DNA of 27,503 bases, taken from the NCBI GenBank assembly GCA_013139905.1, contig WSZW01000013.1, forward strand, positions 1 through 27,503. Direction: 5' to 3'. A model generated the notes under the pieces. The model was not told the DNA's origin, searched no databases, and worked only from the letters and a program-made list of their open reading frames with translations. A program made the translations under genes and the position numbers. Below, one piece after another: positions 6,255 to 15,105 of the stretch; the stretch's first letter is position 1; each line of letters opens with the position of its first letter. The DNA is from an archaeon (GTDB lineage: Archaea; EX4484-52; B79-G9).

Positions 6255-7415
6255 ATGATTAATAAAGAGCGTATAATAGATTTGACGCAACGTCTTGTTC
6301 GCGCAAAATCAGAAAATCCGCCCGGCGACGAATATAAATCAGCAATGATTGTAAAAAAAGAATTAGAAAAATTAGGTCTTATTGTTAATATTTATGAATT
6401 TGAAAAAAAAAGACCTAATGTAATTGGTATTTTAAAAGGTGCCGACACAACCAAAAAATCACTTTTAATAACACCACATTTAGATGTTGTACCAGCCGGC
6501 AAAGGTTGGAAAAAACATCCATTTTCTGCAGAATATATTAATGGAAAAATATACGGTAGAGGTACTTCTGATTGTAAAGGACATGTTGCTATATGTATTG
6601 AAGTTGTAAAAAGTATTTTAGAAAACAATCAAAAATTAAATGGTGATTTAATATTTGCAGCAACCGTGGATGAAGAAACAGGCAGCAGGTACGGACTTAT
6701 ACCGCTTTTAGAAAAAGGAATATTAAAACCAACAAACGCTATTGCAATTGATGATGGCGATTTCAAAATAATTTCTGCGCAAAAAGGAGTTATGCATCTA
6801 ACTATTAAAATCATGGGGAAAAAAGCACATGGTGCATATCCACACAAAGGAATAAATGCAATTGAAATTGCTGCAAAAATAATAGTTGATTTAAAAACAC
6901 ATAAATTTAAATATAAAAAACATAATCTTTTTGAAAAACCCACAATAAATATTGGTAAAATTAATGGCGGTCAAAAAGTAAATATCGTTGCGGATAGTTG
7001 TATTTTTGAATTAGATTTGCGTTTTTTGCCCGGCATGAACAAAGAAAGAATATTGACCGACATAAAAACCATAATAAATAATTATTCTGATGAATCAAAA
7101 ATAATAATTGATATGGATCAAGAACCGTATGAAATAGATTCAGAACATAAAATAATACAAAAATTAAAGCAATCATTCAAAAAATATAACATCCCTGCAA
7201 ATATTGTAGGCAGTTCTGGTGCAACGGTAATTTCTTTATTTAAAAAACATAATATTCCCTCAATTGCAACTGGTTTTAGTGTTGGTGATTTAATGCATGC
7301 AACAGACGAATATGTAATTGTAGATGATTTGGTTGTAGGCGCAAAAATACTCGAAGATTTTATAATTAATTTTTTTGAAAAAAAAGACGAAAAAAACACA
7401 AAAAAAGATATTTAA
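6255..7415 (+). CDS. M20 family metallohydrolase (ArgE/DapE-like)
   Basis: This 386-residue protein has all the M20 di-zinc motifs. His75 and Asp77 occur in TPHLDVVPAG, Asp106 in GRGTSDCKGH and the Glu140-Glu141 pair in ATVDEETGSRYG; an acidic ligand region reads IAIDDGD, and a late His lies in MHATDEY. The dimerisation domain with KKAHGAYPHKG interrupts the catalytic domain, as in the family. Relatives remove acyl groups from amino acids (acetylornithine, succinyl-diaminopimelate) or split peptides; no neighbouring arginine or lysine genes show which, so the substrate is open. Its ATG has no strong SD. It lies just before the M42 aminopeptidase on the same strand, hinting at a role in peptide breakdown. 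Confidence 0.9.
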   Translation: MINKERIIDLTQRLVRAKSENPPGDEYKSAMIVKKELEKLGLIVNIYEFEKKRPNVIGILKGADTTKKSLLITPHLDVVPAGKGWKKHPFSAEYINGKIYGRGTSDCKGHVAICIEVVKSILENNQKLNGDLIFAATVDEETGSRYGLIPLLEKGILKPTNAIAIDDGDFKIISAQKGVMHLTIKIMGKKAHGAYPHKGINAIEIAAKIIVDLKTHKFKYKKHNLFEKPTINIGKINGGQKVNIVADSCIFELDLRFLPGMNKERILTDIKTIINNYSDESKIIIDMDQEPYEIDSEHKIIQKLKQSFKKYNIPANIVGSSGATVISLFKKHNIPSIATGFSVGDLMHATDEYVIVDDLVVGAKILEDFIINFFEKKDEKNTKKDI

Positions 7416-7488
7416 AAAAGAAACAAGAATAAAACATAATTGTTAATTGTTTAATTAATTTATGTTATTTAAAATGGATGTGGTTATT

Positions 7489-8601
7489 ATGAAAGAAACG
7501 CTTAAAACTCTGTCAATGATACCGGGAATTTCCGGACATGAAGATATAATTAGAAAAGAAATAAAAACCATGATTGAAAAACATGTTGATGAAATAAAAG
7601 AAGATAAAATGGGAAATTTAATCGCAGTTGTAAAAGGCGAAAAAAAAGGTCCAAAAATTCTTTTATCCGCACACATGGATCAAATTGGTTTTATTGTGAA
7701 TCACTTAGAGGATAAATATATTAGAGTAACTCCAATTGGTGGAATATCTGCCAAAGCAGCACCAATGACACCAGTTAATATTTACACAAAAAACAAAGAT
7801 ATAAAAGGCGTACTTGTTTCAAAAAGCGCATTTTTAGAAGAACCCGAAGAATCAAAAAAAGTAACAAAAATAAAAGATCTTTTTATCGATATTGGTATAA
7901 TTAATAAGGATGACAAAACCACCGATGATAAAGACAAAAAAAATAAATCAGATAATAAAAAACAAGATATATTAGAAGAACACGGAATAGAATTAGGAGA
8001 TCCTGTAACTTTTGATGTACCTTTTGTGGAGCTTAAAAATAATTGCGTTAGAGGTATGGCATTTGATGATCGTGCAGGGTGTGCAGTACTTATTGAAGCA
8101 ATAAAAAATTTAAAAAAAGATTTTGCTGGCGAAGTTAACTTTTTATTTTGCACCCAAGAAGAAGTAGGTCTTAAAGGATCAAGAACTGCAGTATTTGGAA
8201 TTAATCCTGATGTGGCACTCGTAGTTGACATGACAACAACCGGTGATATGCCGGGAATTTCTAAAATAGATTCTTCAACAATTTTAGGGGCCGGACCAAT
8301 AATAACGCTGGCAGATGCAGAAGGTCGTGGTCTTTTAATTAGAAAAAACGTTAAAGAATGGCTTATAGGTGCTGTTAAAAAAGACAAAATAAAACATCAA
8401 GTAGAAATCGGTGTTAGATTCGGAACAACTGATGCGACAATAATAAACATGTCTCGAGAAGGAATACCGACAGGTCTTATATCGTTGCCTGGAAGACACA
8501 TACACAGTCCAACAGAAATAGTAAACATTGATGATCTTAATGGTGCAACAAAACTTTTACTTGCAGCAATAAAATCAGCAGAAAACCATTTTAAAAATTA
8601 G
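7489..8601 (+). CDS. M42 family aminopeptidase (TET-like)
   Basis: This cytosolic metallo-aminopeptidase family forms tetrahedral dodecamers that trim short peptides. Metal and catalytic motifs: His62 in SAHMDQIGF, Asp193-Asp194 in FDDRAGCAVLIEA, Glu224-Glu225 in CTQEEVGLKGS, Asp247 in VVDMTTTGDMPG and His337/339 in GRHIHSPTE. The ATG at 7489 is chosen for GTGGT at 7480-7484 and because the protein then begins like the family (LKTLSMIPGISGHED); ATG 7462 and 7474 are alternatives. Residues about 139-160 are a Lys/Asp-rich low-complexity loop not expected in M42 enzymes. The 3' end overlaps the convergent hydrolase gene by 11 bases. Confidence 0.93.
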   Translation: MKETLKTLSMIPGISGHEDIIRKEIKTMIEKHVDEIKEDKMGNLIAVVKGEKKGPKILLSAHMDQIGFIVNHLEDKYIRVTPIGGISAKAAPMTPVNIYTKNKDIKGVLVSKSAFLEEPEESKKVTKIKDLFIDIGIINKDDKTTDDKDKKNKSDNKKQDILEEHGIELGDPVTFDVPFVELKNNCVRGMAFDDRAGCAVLIEAIKNLKKDFAGEVNFLFCTQEEVGLKGSRTAVFGINPDVALVVDMTTTGDMPGISKIDSSTILGAGPIITLADAEGRGLLIRKNVKEWLIGAVKKDKIKHQVEIGVRFGTTDATIINMSREGIPTGLISLPGRHIHSPTEIVNIDDLNGATKLLLAAIKSAENHFKN

Positions 8602-9487
8602 TTTTTTTTACAAGCCAGGAAGATATAGTTTTTGATAATTTATCTTCTTGGCCAAAAAACCAATGATCTGCATTTTCTATTAATTTAGTTTTCCAGTTAA
8701 GTTGATTTTCTAAAAAACTTAATGTTTTTTTTGGATTATTTTCATATTTATCATGAGAACCAAAAATAGTAATAGCTGGGCACTTTATTTTTTTAATTCC
8801 GTTTAAATTTCCAGAATAATTTAGTATTTTTCCATGTTCTGTTTCAGGGTTAATCAAATCAAGATATCTATTCACCGTCATCATCGGATAAAATGCCATA
8901 TCATTTGGAATTAAATCGTCACCCTTCCCATTATTTTGTAATTTTTTTGCAATATTTAACATTTCGTAATATTTGTTTCCAAGTAATTTTTTAACGTATG
9001 CAATATCATCTACCGGAGCCAAAAAAATTAATCCATGAACATTTTTATCATTTGTTTTGAATTGATAATATGCGATTTTTTGGCATCCAAGACTATGTCC
9101 TTCTAATACAATTGAATTATATCCTCTATTTTTAGAATATTTAATTCCCGCAGAAATATCAATCAGACAATCTTCGAATATTTCAACACTACCGCCGGAT
9201 TGTATGCGGGTTCTTTTAGTTTTTTCTTTTTTGATAAATTCACCTAAAATACCAGCACCACGATTGTTATATGTCATAAACGCATAGCCTAAAGATGTGA
9301 CCTCTTTTGCAATGTAATCAATAAACAAATTTTCATAAAAATTTCCAATCCACGCATGATTATGAATAACAATTTTATTTGTTTTTATTTTCGGCTCATA
9401 TAAAAGTCCTTGCAATTCTAAATTATCTTTTGTTTGTATTCTAACCAATTCGCATTTGGGATTATTATTAACGTTCATAATATTCAT
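8591..9487 (-). CDS. Alpha/beta hydrolase
   Basis: This 298-residue serine hydrolase has a complete triad. Ser132 lies in the nucleophile elbow LEGHSLGCQKIAYY, Asp246 in IFGSHDKYENN and His275 in NADHWFFG. The strand before helix A (KIVIHNHAWIGNFYENLF) supplies the oxyanion region, and YNNRGAG matches the usual 'D/N-x-RG-x-G' turn. There is no signal peptide, so it is probably cytosolic. The substrate cannot be told; it resembles general esterase or acyl-peptide hydrolase relatives. ATG codons at 9487 and 9478 are both possible starts, with a weak AGGAT upstream. It is divergent from the methyltransferase gene, with only 52 bases between the starts. Confidence 0.88.
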   Translation of the reverse strand: MNIMNVNNNPKCELVRIQTKDNLELQGLLYEPKIKTNKIVIHNHAWIGNFYENLFIDYIAKEVTSLGYAFMTYNNRGAGILGEFIKKEKTKRTRIQSGGSVEIFEDCLIDISAGIKYSKNRGYNSIVLEGHSLGCQKIAYYQFKTNDKNVHGLIFLAPVDDIAYVKKLLGNKYYEMLNIAKKLQNNGKGDDLIPNDMAFYPMMTVNRYLDLINPETEHGKILNYSGNLNGIKKIKCPAITIFGSHDKYENNPKKTLSFLENQLNWKTKLIENADHWFFGQEDKLSKTISSWLVKKTNF

Positions 9488-9539
9488 TTAAATACAATCC
9501 TTAATAAAAATAAAACATACATAGTTAACTTGTGGTATT

Positions 9540-10451
9540 ATGGTCGAAAATATAAAATCTATAGAAAATACAGAAAATCTAGAAAACACATCCGTTATTT
9601 GGAAACAAATAGCCGATATGTGGGGCGCTTATTTTACATCTCCTAGTCGTATATCAAAAGGCGAAGTTGATAAATATAGACTGTGGTTGGAACAAAAAAA
9701 GAAAGATGGTGCAAAAACCGCATTAGTTTTAGGAGCAACACCAGAAATAAGAGACACATTACACGATTTAGATTATAAAACAACAATTATAGATATAAAT
9801 TTAGAAATGATACTTGCAATGAATTCACAGTTAAAAACAAAACCAACAAACGAAACAATCATTAAATCTAATTGGTTGGAAAATCCAATAAAAAGCAATT
9901 TTTTCGACATAATTATTGGAGATGCTATTTTTCCAAACATACCTTGGGATGAAAGAAATACATTATTTCTGGAAATAAAACGTCTTTTAAAAACTGATGG
10001 TTTTTTTATAACTCGTGCATTTTGCATCCCAAAAGAAAAACAATATAATACATTAGACGAAATACTAAACCATTTTTCAAATAGAGATGCAACATATGAA
10101 AATGCATTAAAATTAGAGTTGGAATTACAAATATTATCTTACGATTCAAAAACACACACCTCAACATTCAAAAAACCAAAAGAAATTATCGAAAAAATAA
10201 GAACAGATTCTGGTTTTGACACAAAAAACAAAAAGTTAGATAAACTATTAAACATTGTTTGGGATTTTTGGAGCGTAAAATTTGCGGACAAAATATTTAT
10301 TTACAATTACAGAATGAATGAAGAAGAAGAATATAAAAATAATTTTGATATTAAAGAAGTATTTGAATCTAGCGACAACGAATATTCAAAAATAACACCA
10401 ATGTATGTTTTAAAAAAACAAATAACTAATCAATTAACACTACACAAATGA
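9540..10451 (+). CDS. Class I SAM-dependent methyltransferase
   Basis: This 303-residue protein has a Rossmann methyltransferase core. Motif I is ALVLGATPEIRDTL (61-74), motif II ends in TTIIDIN with the acidic residue that holds the ribose (81-87), and motif IV is FDIIIGDAIFPNIPW (122-136). RLLKTDGFFITRAFC is the strand after motif V/VI. The N-terminal helical segment has a WKQIADMWGAYFTSPSR region, and the C-terminal third is a lysine-rich helical cap. The target is unknown. The start follows GTGGT (9532-9536) by three bases. It stands alone on this strand between leftward genes. Confidence 0.85.
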   Translation: MVENIKSIENTENLENTSVIWKQIADMWGAYFTSPSRISKGEVDKYRLWLEQKKKDGAKTALVLGATPEIRDTLHDLDYKTTIIDINLEMILAMNSQLKTKPTNETIIKSNWLENPIKSNFFDIIIGDAIFPNIPWDERNTLFLEIKRLLKTDGFFITRAFCIPKEKQYNTLDEILNHFSNRDATYENALKLELELQILSYDSKTHTSTFKKPKEIIEKIRTDSGFDTKNKKLDKLLNIVWDFWSVKFADKIFIYNYRMNEEEEYKNNFDIKEVFESSDNEYSKITPMYVLKKQITNQLTLHK

Positions 10452-10468
10452 AAGAAAAATCAAAAATA

Positions 10469-11527
10469 TCAATAATATTCAGAAGTAGTAAGTCTTTTAA
10501 TACCTGTTTTTGTAACAACAACTGTATCTTCCAGACGTGCGCCAAATTGTCCCGGAATATATATTGCAGGCTCTAAAGTAATAACCATATTTTCTAATAA
10601 TGGTTTATTATTTTTAGGACCTATACTAAAACCGTCGTGTGCTTCAAGACCTACAGAATGCCCAAGCGCGTGAAATTCACCAAAATTAGTTTGTTTATAT
10701 CCGGCATCCGCAAGTGTTTTTGATGCAAAATTATGCACCTCGCAAGCAAGAACGCCCTGTTTTACATAATCATCAAGAAGATTTTGTAAATTTTTAAGTG
10801 CTGACAATACTTCCATATGTTCTTTTTTCTTGTTTAACACAATCATTCTAGTCATGTCTGCACAATAATTTTCATTTTTAACACCAAAATCAAGAAGTGC
10901 TATTTCTTTAAATTTTTTCTTTTCAGGTGTGTGGTGGATAAATGACGTGTTAACATCACCCGCAACAATCGTATCAAACGACCATTCTTTTCCTTTATCT
11001 ATCATCGATTTTTTAATCATGTTCGCGCATTGTTCTTCATTTTTGCCTTCAACACCATAATCTATAACATCTTCCATAATTCTATCTGTAAGAAGACAAG
11101 CGGTTTTTATTTTATGAATTTCAGTTGAATCTTTTACACATCGAACATACTCTATTTTATTAGTTACATCTAAAAATCTAGCATGTGGCATCTTTTTTTT
11201 AAGTGCATATAAAAATGAAAATCTTTCAGAACCATCAATACCAATTCGCGATTCATCAAGACCGATTCTTTCAAAAAATTCAGATATTTTTGTTGTGTTA
11301 AGATCAATAATTTTAGTTATTTTAGTTTTAGCTCTGGCCTTTCTTGGCGCAAATGTTAAAAGCCATTCACTATGTTGGGTAACAACCAAAGAAGACGGAA
11401 ATACATCTAGAAACCCTGTAAAATAATAAATATTTGGCATTGTACTTTTCATACTGCTGATAAATAAACAATCCAGATTTTCTTCTTTTAAAATACTCTT
11501 AAGTTTTTTAATTCTTTGTTCATACAT
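10469..11527 (-). CDS. Xaa-Pro peptidase, M24B family
   Basis: This is a 352-residue 'pita-bread' metallopeptidase that releases the residue before proline (aminopeptidase P or prolidase type). The five metal ligands are present: Asp213 in LLDFGVKNENY, Asp224 in CADMTRMIVL, His290 in FHALGHSVGLEAHDG, Glu319 in TLEPAIYIPG and Glu333 in ARLEDTVVVT. The N-terminal creatinase-like domain (about 1-125) includes NLDCLFISS and YYFTGFLD. The start overlaps the stop of the upstream archaeosine gene in TAATG, so translation is probably coupled, although the functions look unrelated. Length is normal for archaeal PepQ-like enzymes. Confidence 0.93.
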   Translation of the reverse strand: MYEQRIKKLKSILKEENLDCLFISSMKSTMPNIYYFTGFLDVFPSSLVVTQHSEWLLTFAPRKARAKTKITKIIDLNTTKISEFFERIGLDESRIGIDGSERFSFLYALKKKMPHARFLDVTNKIEYVRCVKDSTEIHKIKTACLLTDRIMEDVIDYGVEGKNEEQCANMIKKSMIDKGKEWSFDTIVAGDVNTSFIHHTPEKKKFKEIALLDFGVKNENYCADMTRMIVLNKKKEHMEVLSALKNLQNLLDDYVKQGVLACEVHNFASKTLADAGYKQTNFGEFHALGHSVGLEAHDGFSIGPKNNKPLLENMVITLEPAIYIPGQFGARLEDTVVVTKTGIKRLTTSEYY

Positions 11528-12855
11528 TAAATCATGTCTCTTAATTTTTTTGAAAAAGCATCCAATAATCGTCTTTGAGTTAATGGCGAATTTAATTTTT
11601 CTCCTTTGTTCATATCTTTTATTTCTTTATACATCTTTTCATCAAGAAGAGAATAAAGCGGCAATTTAAGATATAAACATGCATTTTTGAGTGCTAAATA
11701 ACTTTCAGATTCGGGTTTAAAATAACAAAATATTTTTTTATATTTATGACACGATAAATAATCAACAATTCTTTTTTGAGTAACTGTTGTGTATTCTTTT
11801 TTAACTGCTGATGTTTCTTCCCATTCAGGCCAATCATAACTTTCAAAAGGATATTTAGTTTCTAATTCGCGAGGAATGACGCCGGGTGTTGAAATCATGA
11901 TTTGGTGTATTTTTTGATAATTTGGAATACCATGTAATCTTTCAATTATTTTTTTGTGGCTGGAAGATCTAGAGTAAGGTTTTCTAAAAGCGCACGGCAA
12001 AAAAAGTAAATATTCTTTACTTGTAGGTTTTTTATAAAAACGTTCCAAATATTCCTGCCAAACATTAAAATTTGGATGATTAAGACATCTGCTTGTAGCG
12101 CCTTTAATTTTTTCTTTCAAAAAATCAGGAAATTTTGGATACGTAATAAAATCATCAAAAAATAATTCTATTTTATTATTATTTTTATATTGAGAACATA
12201 CAGAATCGAATTGTTTTTTGTCCAGTGGGTGCCATTTATCATCAAGCCATAATTTGTACAATGGAGAATAACCATAAGGATATGTGTTAATAACAGCAAT
12301 ACTTTCGCTTAAACTTAGCGCTAAATTAACTGATGTTTCAAGACTTTTTTTAATATTAGACACGTACGGAAGATTTACCATCAAATATGTTCTAACACCA
12401 AATCCATATTTTTTTAACAACACCGCAGTTTTCTTATAAACATCAACAGTAAAACCTTTATTTATTTTTTTAAGAACTATATCGTCCGCAACTTCAAGTC
12501 CTAGTGCGAACGTCACGTGAACAGTTTTCCTTGATTTTTGAAGTTCTTTTAGTACTTTTTCATTTACATGTTCTGGCAAACATTCAAAAATAAGATTTTT
12601 TACTCCAATTTTATTACATTTTTCAAGCAAATAAATTCTAAAACTTTTAGGTATTTGTTTTTCGTCAAGAAAACTTCCGGAATTAAAATATTTTAGCGTA
12701 TCAATTTTTGAATCATCAGATAAATTATAATCTAAATTATCTTTAAGCCGTTTATACGATGCTTCCGAAACGTCTGGTTTTTTAGAAAAACTGCAATATA
12801 TGCATTTTCCCCAAGAACATCTTCCGGATTCTACAATTATTGTTTTTTCATTCAT
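11527..12855 (-). CDS. arcS: RaSEA-ArcS fusion, probable archaeosine synthase
   Basis: This 442-residue protein joins two enzymes of archaeosine synthesis. Residues 1 to about 235 are a radical SAM domain with Cys13, Cys18 and Cys21 (RCSWGKCIYC) and RaSEA/COG1244-like text: YFNSGSFLDEKQIP, FECLPEHV, ALGLEV. From about 255 to the end is the ArcS core: NHPNFNVWQEYLERF, then LPCAFRKPYSRSSSH (an exact PC-x3-KPY-x2-S-x2-H motif, 287-300), then STPGVIPRELETKYPFESYD. ArcS adds lysine to preQ0 in tRNA; RaSEA cleaves the adduct to archaeosine. The TGT-like and PUA domains of full-length ArcS are absent. ATG 12855 is preferred over GTG 12864 because GTGAT lies just upstream. Divergent arcTGT starts 61 bases away. 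Confidence 0.88.
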   Translation of the reverse strand: MNEKTIIVESGRCSWGKCIYCSFSKKPDVSEASYKRLKDNLDYNLSDDSKIDTLKYFNSGSFLDEKQIPKSFRIYLLEKCNKIGVKNLIFECLPEHVNEKVLKELQKSRKTVHVTFALGLEVADDIVLKKINKGFTVDVYKKTAVLLKKYGFGVRTYLMVNLPYVSNIKKSLETSVNLALSLSESIAVINTYPYGYSPLYKLWLDDKWHPLDKKQFDSVCSQYKNNNKIELFFDDFITYPKFPDFLKEKIKGATSRCLNHPNFNVWQEYLERFYKKPTSKEYLLFLPCAFRKPYSRSSSHKKIIERLHGIPNYQKIHQIMISTPGVIPRELETKYPFESYDWPEWEETSAVKKEYTTVTQKRIVDYLSCHKYKKIFCYFKPESESYLALKNACLYLKLPLYSLLDEKMYKEIKDMNKGEKLNSPLTQRRLLDAFSKKLRDMI

Positions 12856-12916
12856 GAAAATCACGTGGTTTAATTTAAGGTGATATATTTAATAAACAAC
12901 ACTAAAAATTATACTT

Positions 12917-14632
12917 ATGTTTCAATTAAAAAAAAGGGATGCTGCAGGAAGAATAGCAGACTGGATTATAAAAAATCAAAAGATAACAACGCCAACATTA
13001 GCCGTTGTTGTAAGTCCAAACAAACAAGATATATCTCCAAAAGAGCTTAAACAAAAATTCAAAGCCGAATTAATAATAACAAATGCCTATATTATTAAAA
13101 ATTCTAAAAACAGAAAAACAATAGAAGAACAAGGTTTACATAAATTTTATGATTGGAATGGACCAATATACACGGATTCTGGTACTTTTCAGATGTATTC
13201 AAAAGGTTCAGCCAAAATAGGCGCGAAAGAAACAATTCAATTTCAACAAAAAATTGGTTCTGATATAATAACACCTTTAGACGAATTTACACTACCAACA
13301 GACACAAAAGAAATTGCCGAAGAAAAATTAAAAACAACAATTGCGCGTTTAAAAGAAGCAAAACAATTCGTAAACACCACCACACTTTTTAATGGACCCA
13401 TACAAGGTGGAATTTATTCAGATTTAAGAATTCATGCCGCAAAACAGGTAAATAAAATAAATCCTGACATATATTCTATTGGTGGAATTGTGCCGTTAAT
13501 GGAGCAATACAGATATAAAGAGTTAGTCGAAACAATAATCTCTGTAAAGAAAAATATTTCAGTAGCAAGACCGGTACACGCATTTGGTTGCGGTCATCCA
13601 ATGATTTTCTCACTTTTAGTTTCTATTGGTATTGATGTCTTTGATTCTGCTGCATATTCAATTTTTGCAAAAAAAGGAAAATATATGACTGAATCTGGAA
13701 CTCTTAATTTTAATGAATTAGAAGAATTTCCATGTTCCTGTCCTATATGTTCAACACTTAACAAAAAAGAGTTTACAATACCGGATCTTGCGAGACATAA
13801 TTTATACGTTACATTTCGTGAATTAAGAACAATAAGAGAAGCGATTAGAAAAGGAACGCTATGGGATTTAGTGGAAACCAGAGTAACATCTCATCCAATG
13901 CTTTATGATGCGTATATTGCGGCTCAAAAACACAATAAGTATTTATCAAAACAAGAACCAATTTCAAAAAAGAGGGCTTATTTTTATCTTGGTCCGGAAT
14001 CTAAAAACCGACCGGAAATTTATGCCGTAAAACAACGAATAAAACGCGTAAATATTAATATCGGAACATATAAATGGATGGGATTAAATGTACCGTCAGG
14101 CATGCATATGACCTATCCTTTCGGACAATGCGTAATACCTGGGTTTTACAAGCCAAAATATAAAATAGATTCAAAAGACACGGTTCGTTCAATTTTACAA
14201 TTTCAATTCGGAAAAGACGCAAAAAATATAATAACCAATACAACAATGATTGAAAAATCCAAAAAGACAAAAAGAATAAGGCGTATTTGGGACAATAAAA
14301 CCCTTTTAGGTACTCTAAGAGCCCATGATGGTTTTTTTATTCCAACAATTACGGGCGCATCACGTATAAGATCTGAATTAAAAAACAAAGATTATTCTGT
14401 TGTTGTAGATGACGATGTAAGCGAATTTGCCAAAAACGGTAAAAATGTTTTTGCGCGGTTTGTAAAATTTGCAGATAAAAATATTCGTCCGGGTGACGTG
14501 GTTTTTGTTACTGATTCAAAAAATGAACTTTTAGCTTGTGGATTGTCTGCAATGAATAAAAAAGAAATGAAAGATTTTGACGAGGGTGTTGCAGTTCACG
14601 TGAAACATTCAACCGAAACATCTGATAAATGA
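12917..14632 (+). CDS. tgtA: Archaeal tRNA-guanine transglycosylase (arcTGT)
   Basis: This 571-residue enzyme swaps guanine-15 of tRNA for preQ0, the first tRNA step of archaeosine formation. The catalytic barrel shows Asp87 in YTDSGTFQMYSKG and the nucleophile Asp243 in VFDSAAYSIFA. The zinc site is Cys273, Cys275, Cys278 and His294 (CSCPICS...RHNLY). The C-terminal half carries the archaea-specific C1/C2 regions and a PUA domain from about 490 (FARFVKFADKNIRPGDVVFV, then LLACGLSAMNKKEM), which reaches the D-arm. Length is close to characterised archaeal enzymes. The gene is divergent from the RaSEA-ArcS fusion with a short shared promoter region, so the two may be co-regulated. Confidence 0.96.
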   Translation: MFQLKKRDAAGRIADWIIKNQKITTPTLAVVVSPNKQDISPKELKQKFKAELIITNAYIIKNSKNRKTIEEQGLHKFYDWNGPIYTDSGTFQMYSKGSAKIGAKETIQFQQKIGSDIITPLDEFTLPTDTKEIAEEKLKTTIARLKEAKQFVNTTTLFNGPIQGGIYSDLRIHAAKQVNKINPDIYSIGGIVPLMEQYRYKELVETIISVKKNISVARPVHAFGCGHPMIFSLLVSIGIDVFDSAAYSIFAKKGKYMTESGTLNFNELEEFPCSCPICSTLNKKEFTIPDLARHNLYVTFRELRTIREAIRKGTLWDLVETRVTSHPMLYDAYIAAQKHNKYLSKQEPISKKRAYFYLGPESKNRPEIYAVKQRIKRVNINIGTYKWMGLNVPSGMHMTYPFGQCVIPGFYKPKYKIDSKDTVRSILQFQFGKDAKNIITNTTMIEKSKKTKRIRRIWDNKTLLGTLRAHDGFFIPTITGASRIRSELKNKDYSVVVDDDVSEFAKNGKNVFARFVKFADKNIRPGDVVFVTDSKNELLACGLSAMNKKEMKDFDEGVAVHVKHSTETSDK

Positions 14633-14659
14633 TTTATTGTTTGTATTGTCTTTTCCTTG

Positions 14660-15013
14660 TCATATTGCCGTTATCTTTTCACCAATAATTTCAAGCTTTT
14701 CATTATATTTTTTTAATCTTCCAATTACACAAACAACATCATTAATGTCATATTCTTGCGTATCTGTCAATGCATTAAAAAAGACAATTTCTATTTTTTT
14801 AACATCATAAAGTACCATGAAATAAGTTCCATCATCACTATATTTTTGACTTTGTATTGTGCCGCAGGTTTTTATTTTGTCCCCTATATATTTTTCATTT
14901 AAATCTTCTATTTTTAGCGGTGTTATGGTTTGCAGCAAAACAATGATATATAATGAGAATATTCCGATAATTGAAAGTATTATGCATAGTTTTTTGATGT
15001 GGATTTCATTCAT
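14660..15013 (-). CDS. Membrane-anchored OB-fold protein
   Basis: This is a 117-residue protein with one N-terminal membrane helix at about 8-30 (LCIILSIIGIFSLYIIVLLQ). A small all-beta domain follows: KYIGDKIKTCGTIQSQ, TYFMVLYD, KIEIVFFNA, INDVVCVIGRLKKYNEKLEI. This strand order matches the OB-fold of tRNA_anti/nucleic-acid-binding type, as in small archaeal OB proteins. The short N-terminus (MNEIHIKK) has a basic Lys pair next to the helix, but topology is not certain. No zinc site or catalytic residues are seen. It converges on arcTGT, with 27 bases between the stops. The function is unknown. Confidence 0.65.
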   Translation of the reverse strand: MNEIHIKKLCIILSIIGIFSLYIIVLLQTITPLKIEDLNEKYIGDKIKTCGTIQSQKYSDDGTYFMVLYDVKKIEIVFFNALTDTQEYDINDVVCVIGRLKKYNEKLEIIGEKITAI

Positions 15014-15105
15014 ATAAGTTCACATAACTAATGTTTTTCATATTATGTTGGTCTGTTATTATTTATTATTATTTTTGTTGTTTATATTATTTGTATTATT
15101 TGTAT

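Noticed and set aside
7782..8387. Long reverse-strand open frame opposite the M42 gene
   Set aside because: Its translation is Ser/Phe/Ile-rich low-complexity text with no family motif, while the plus-strand frame holds every M42 metal ligand.
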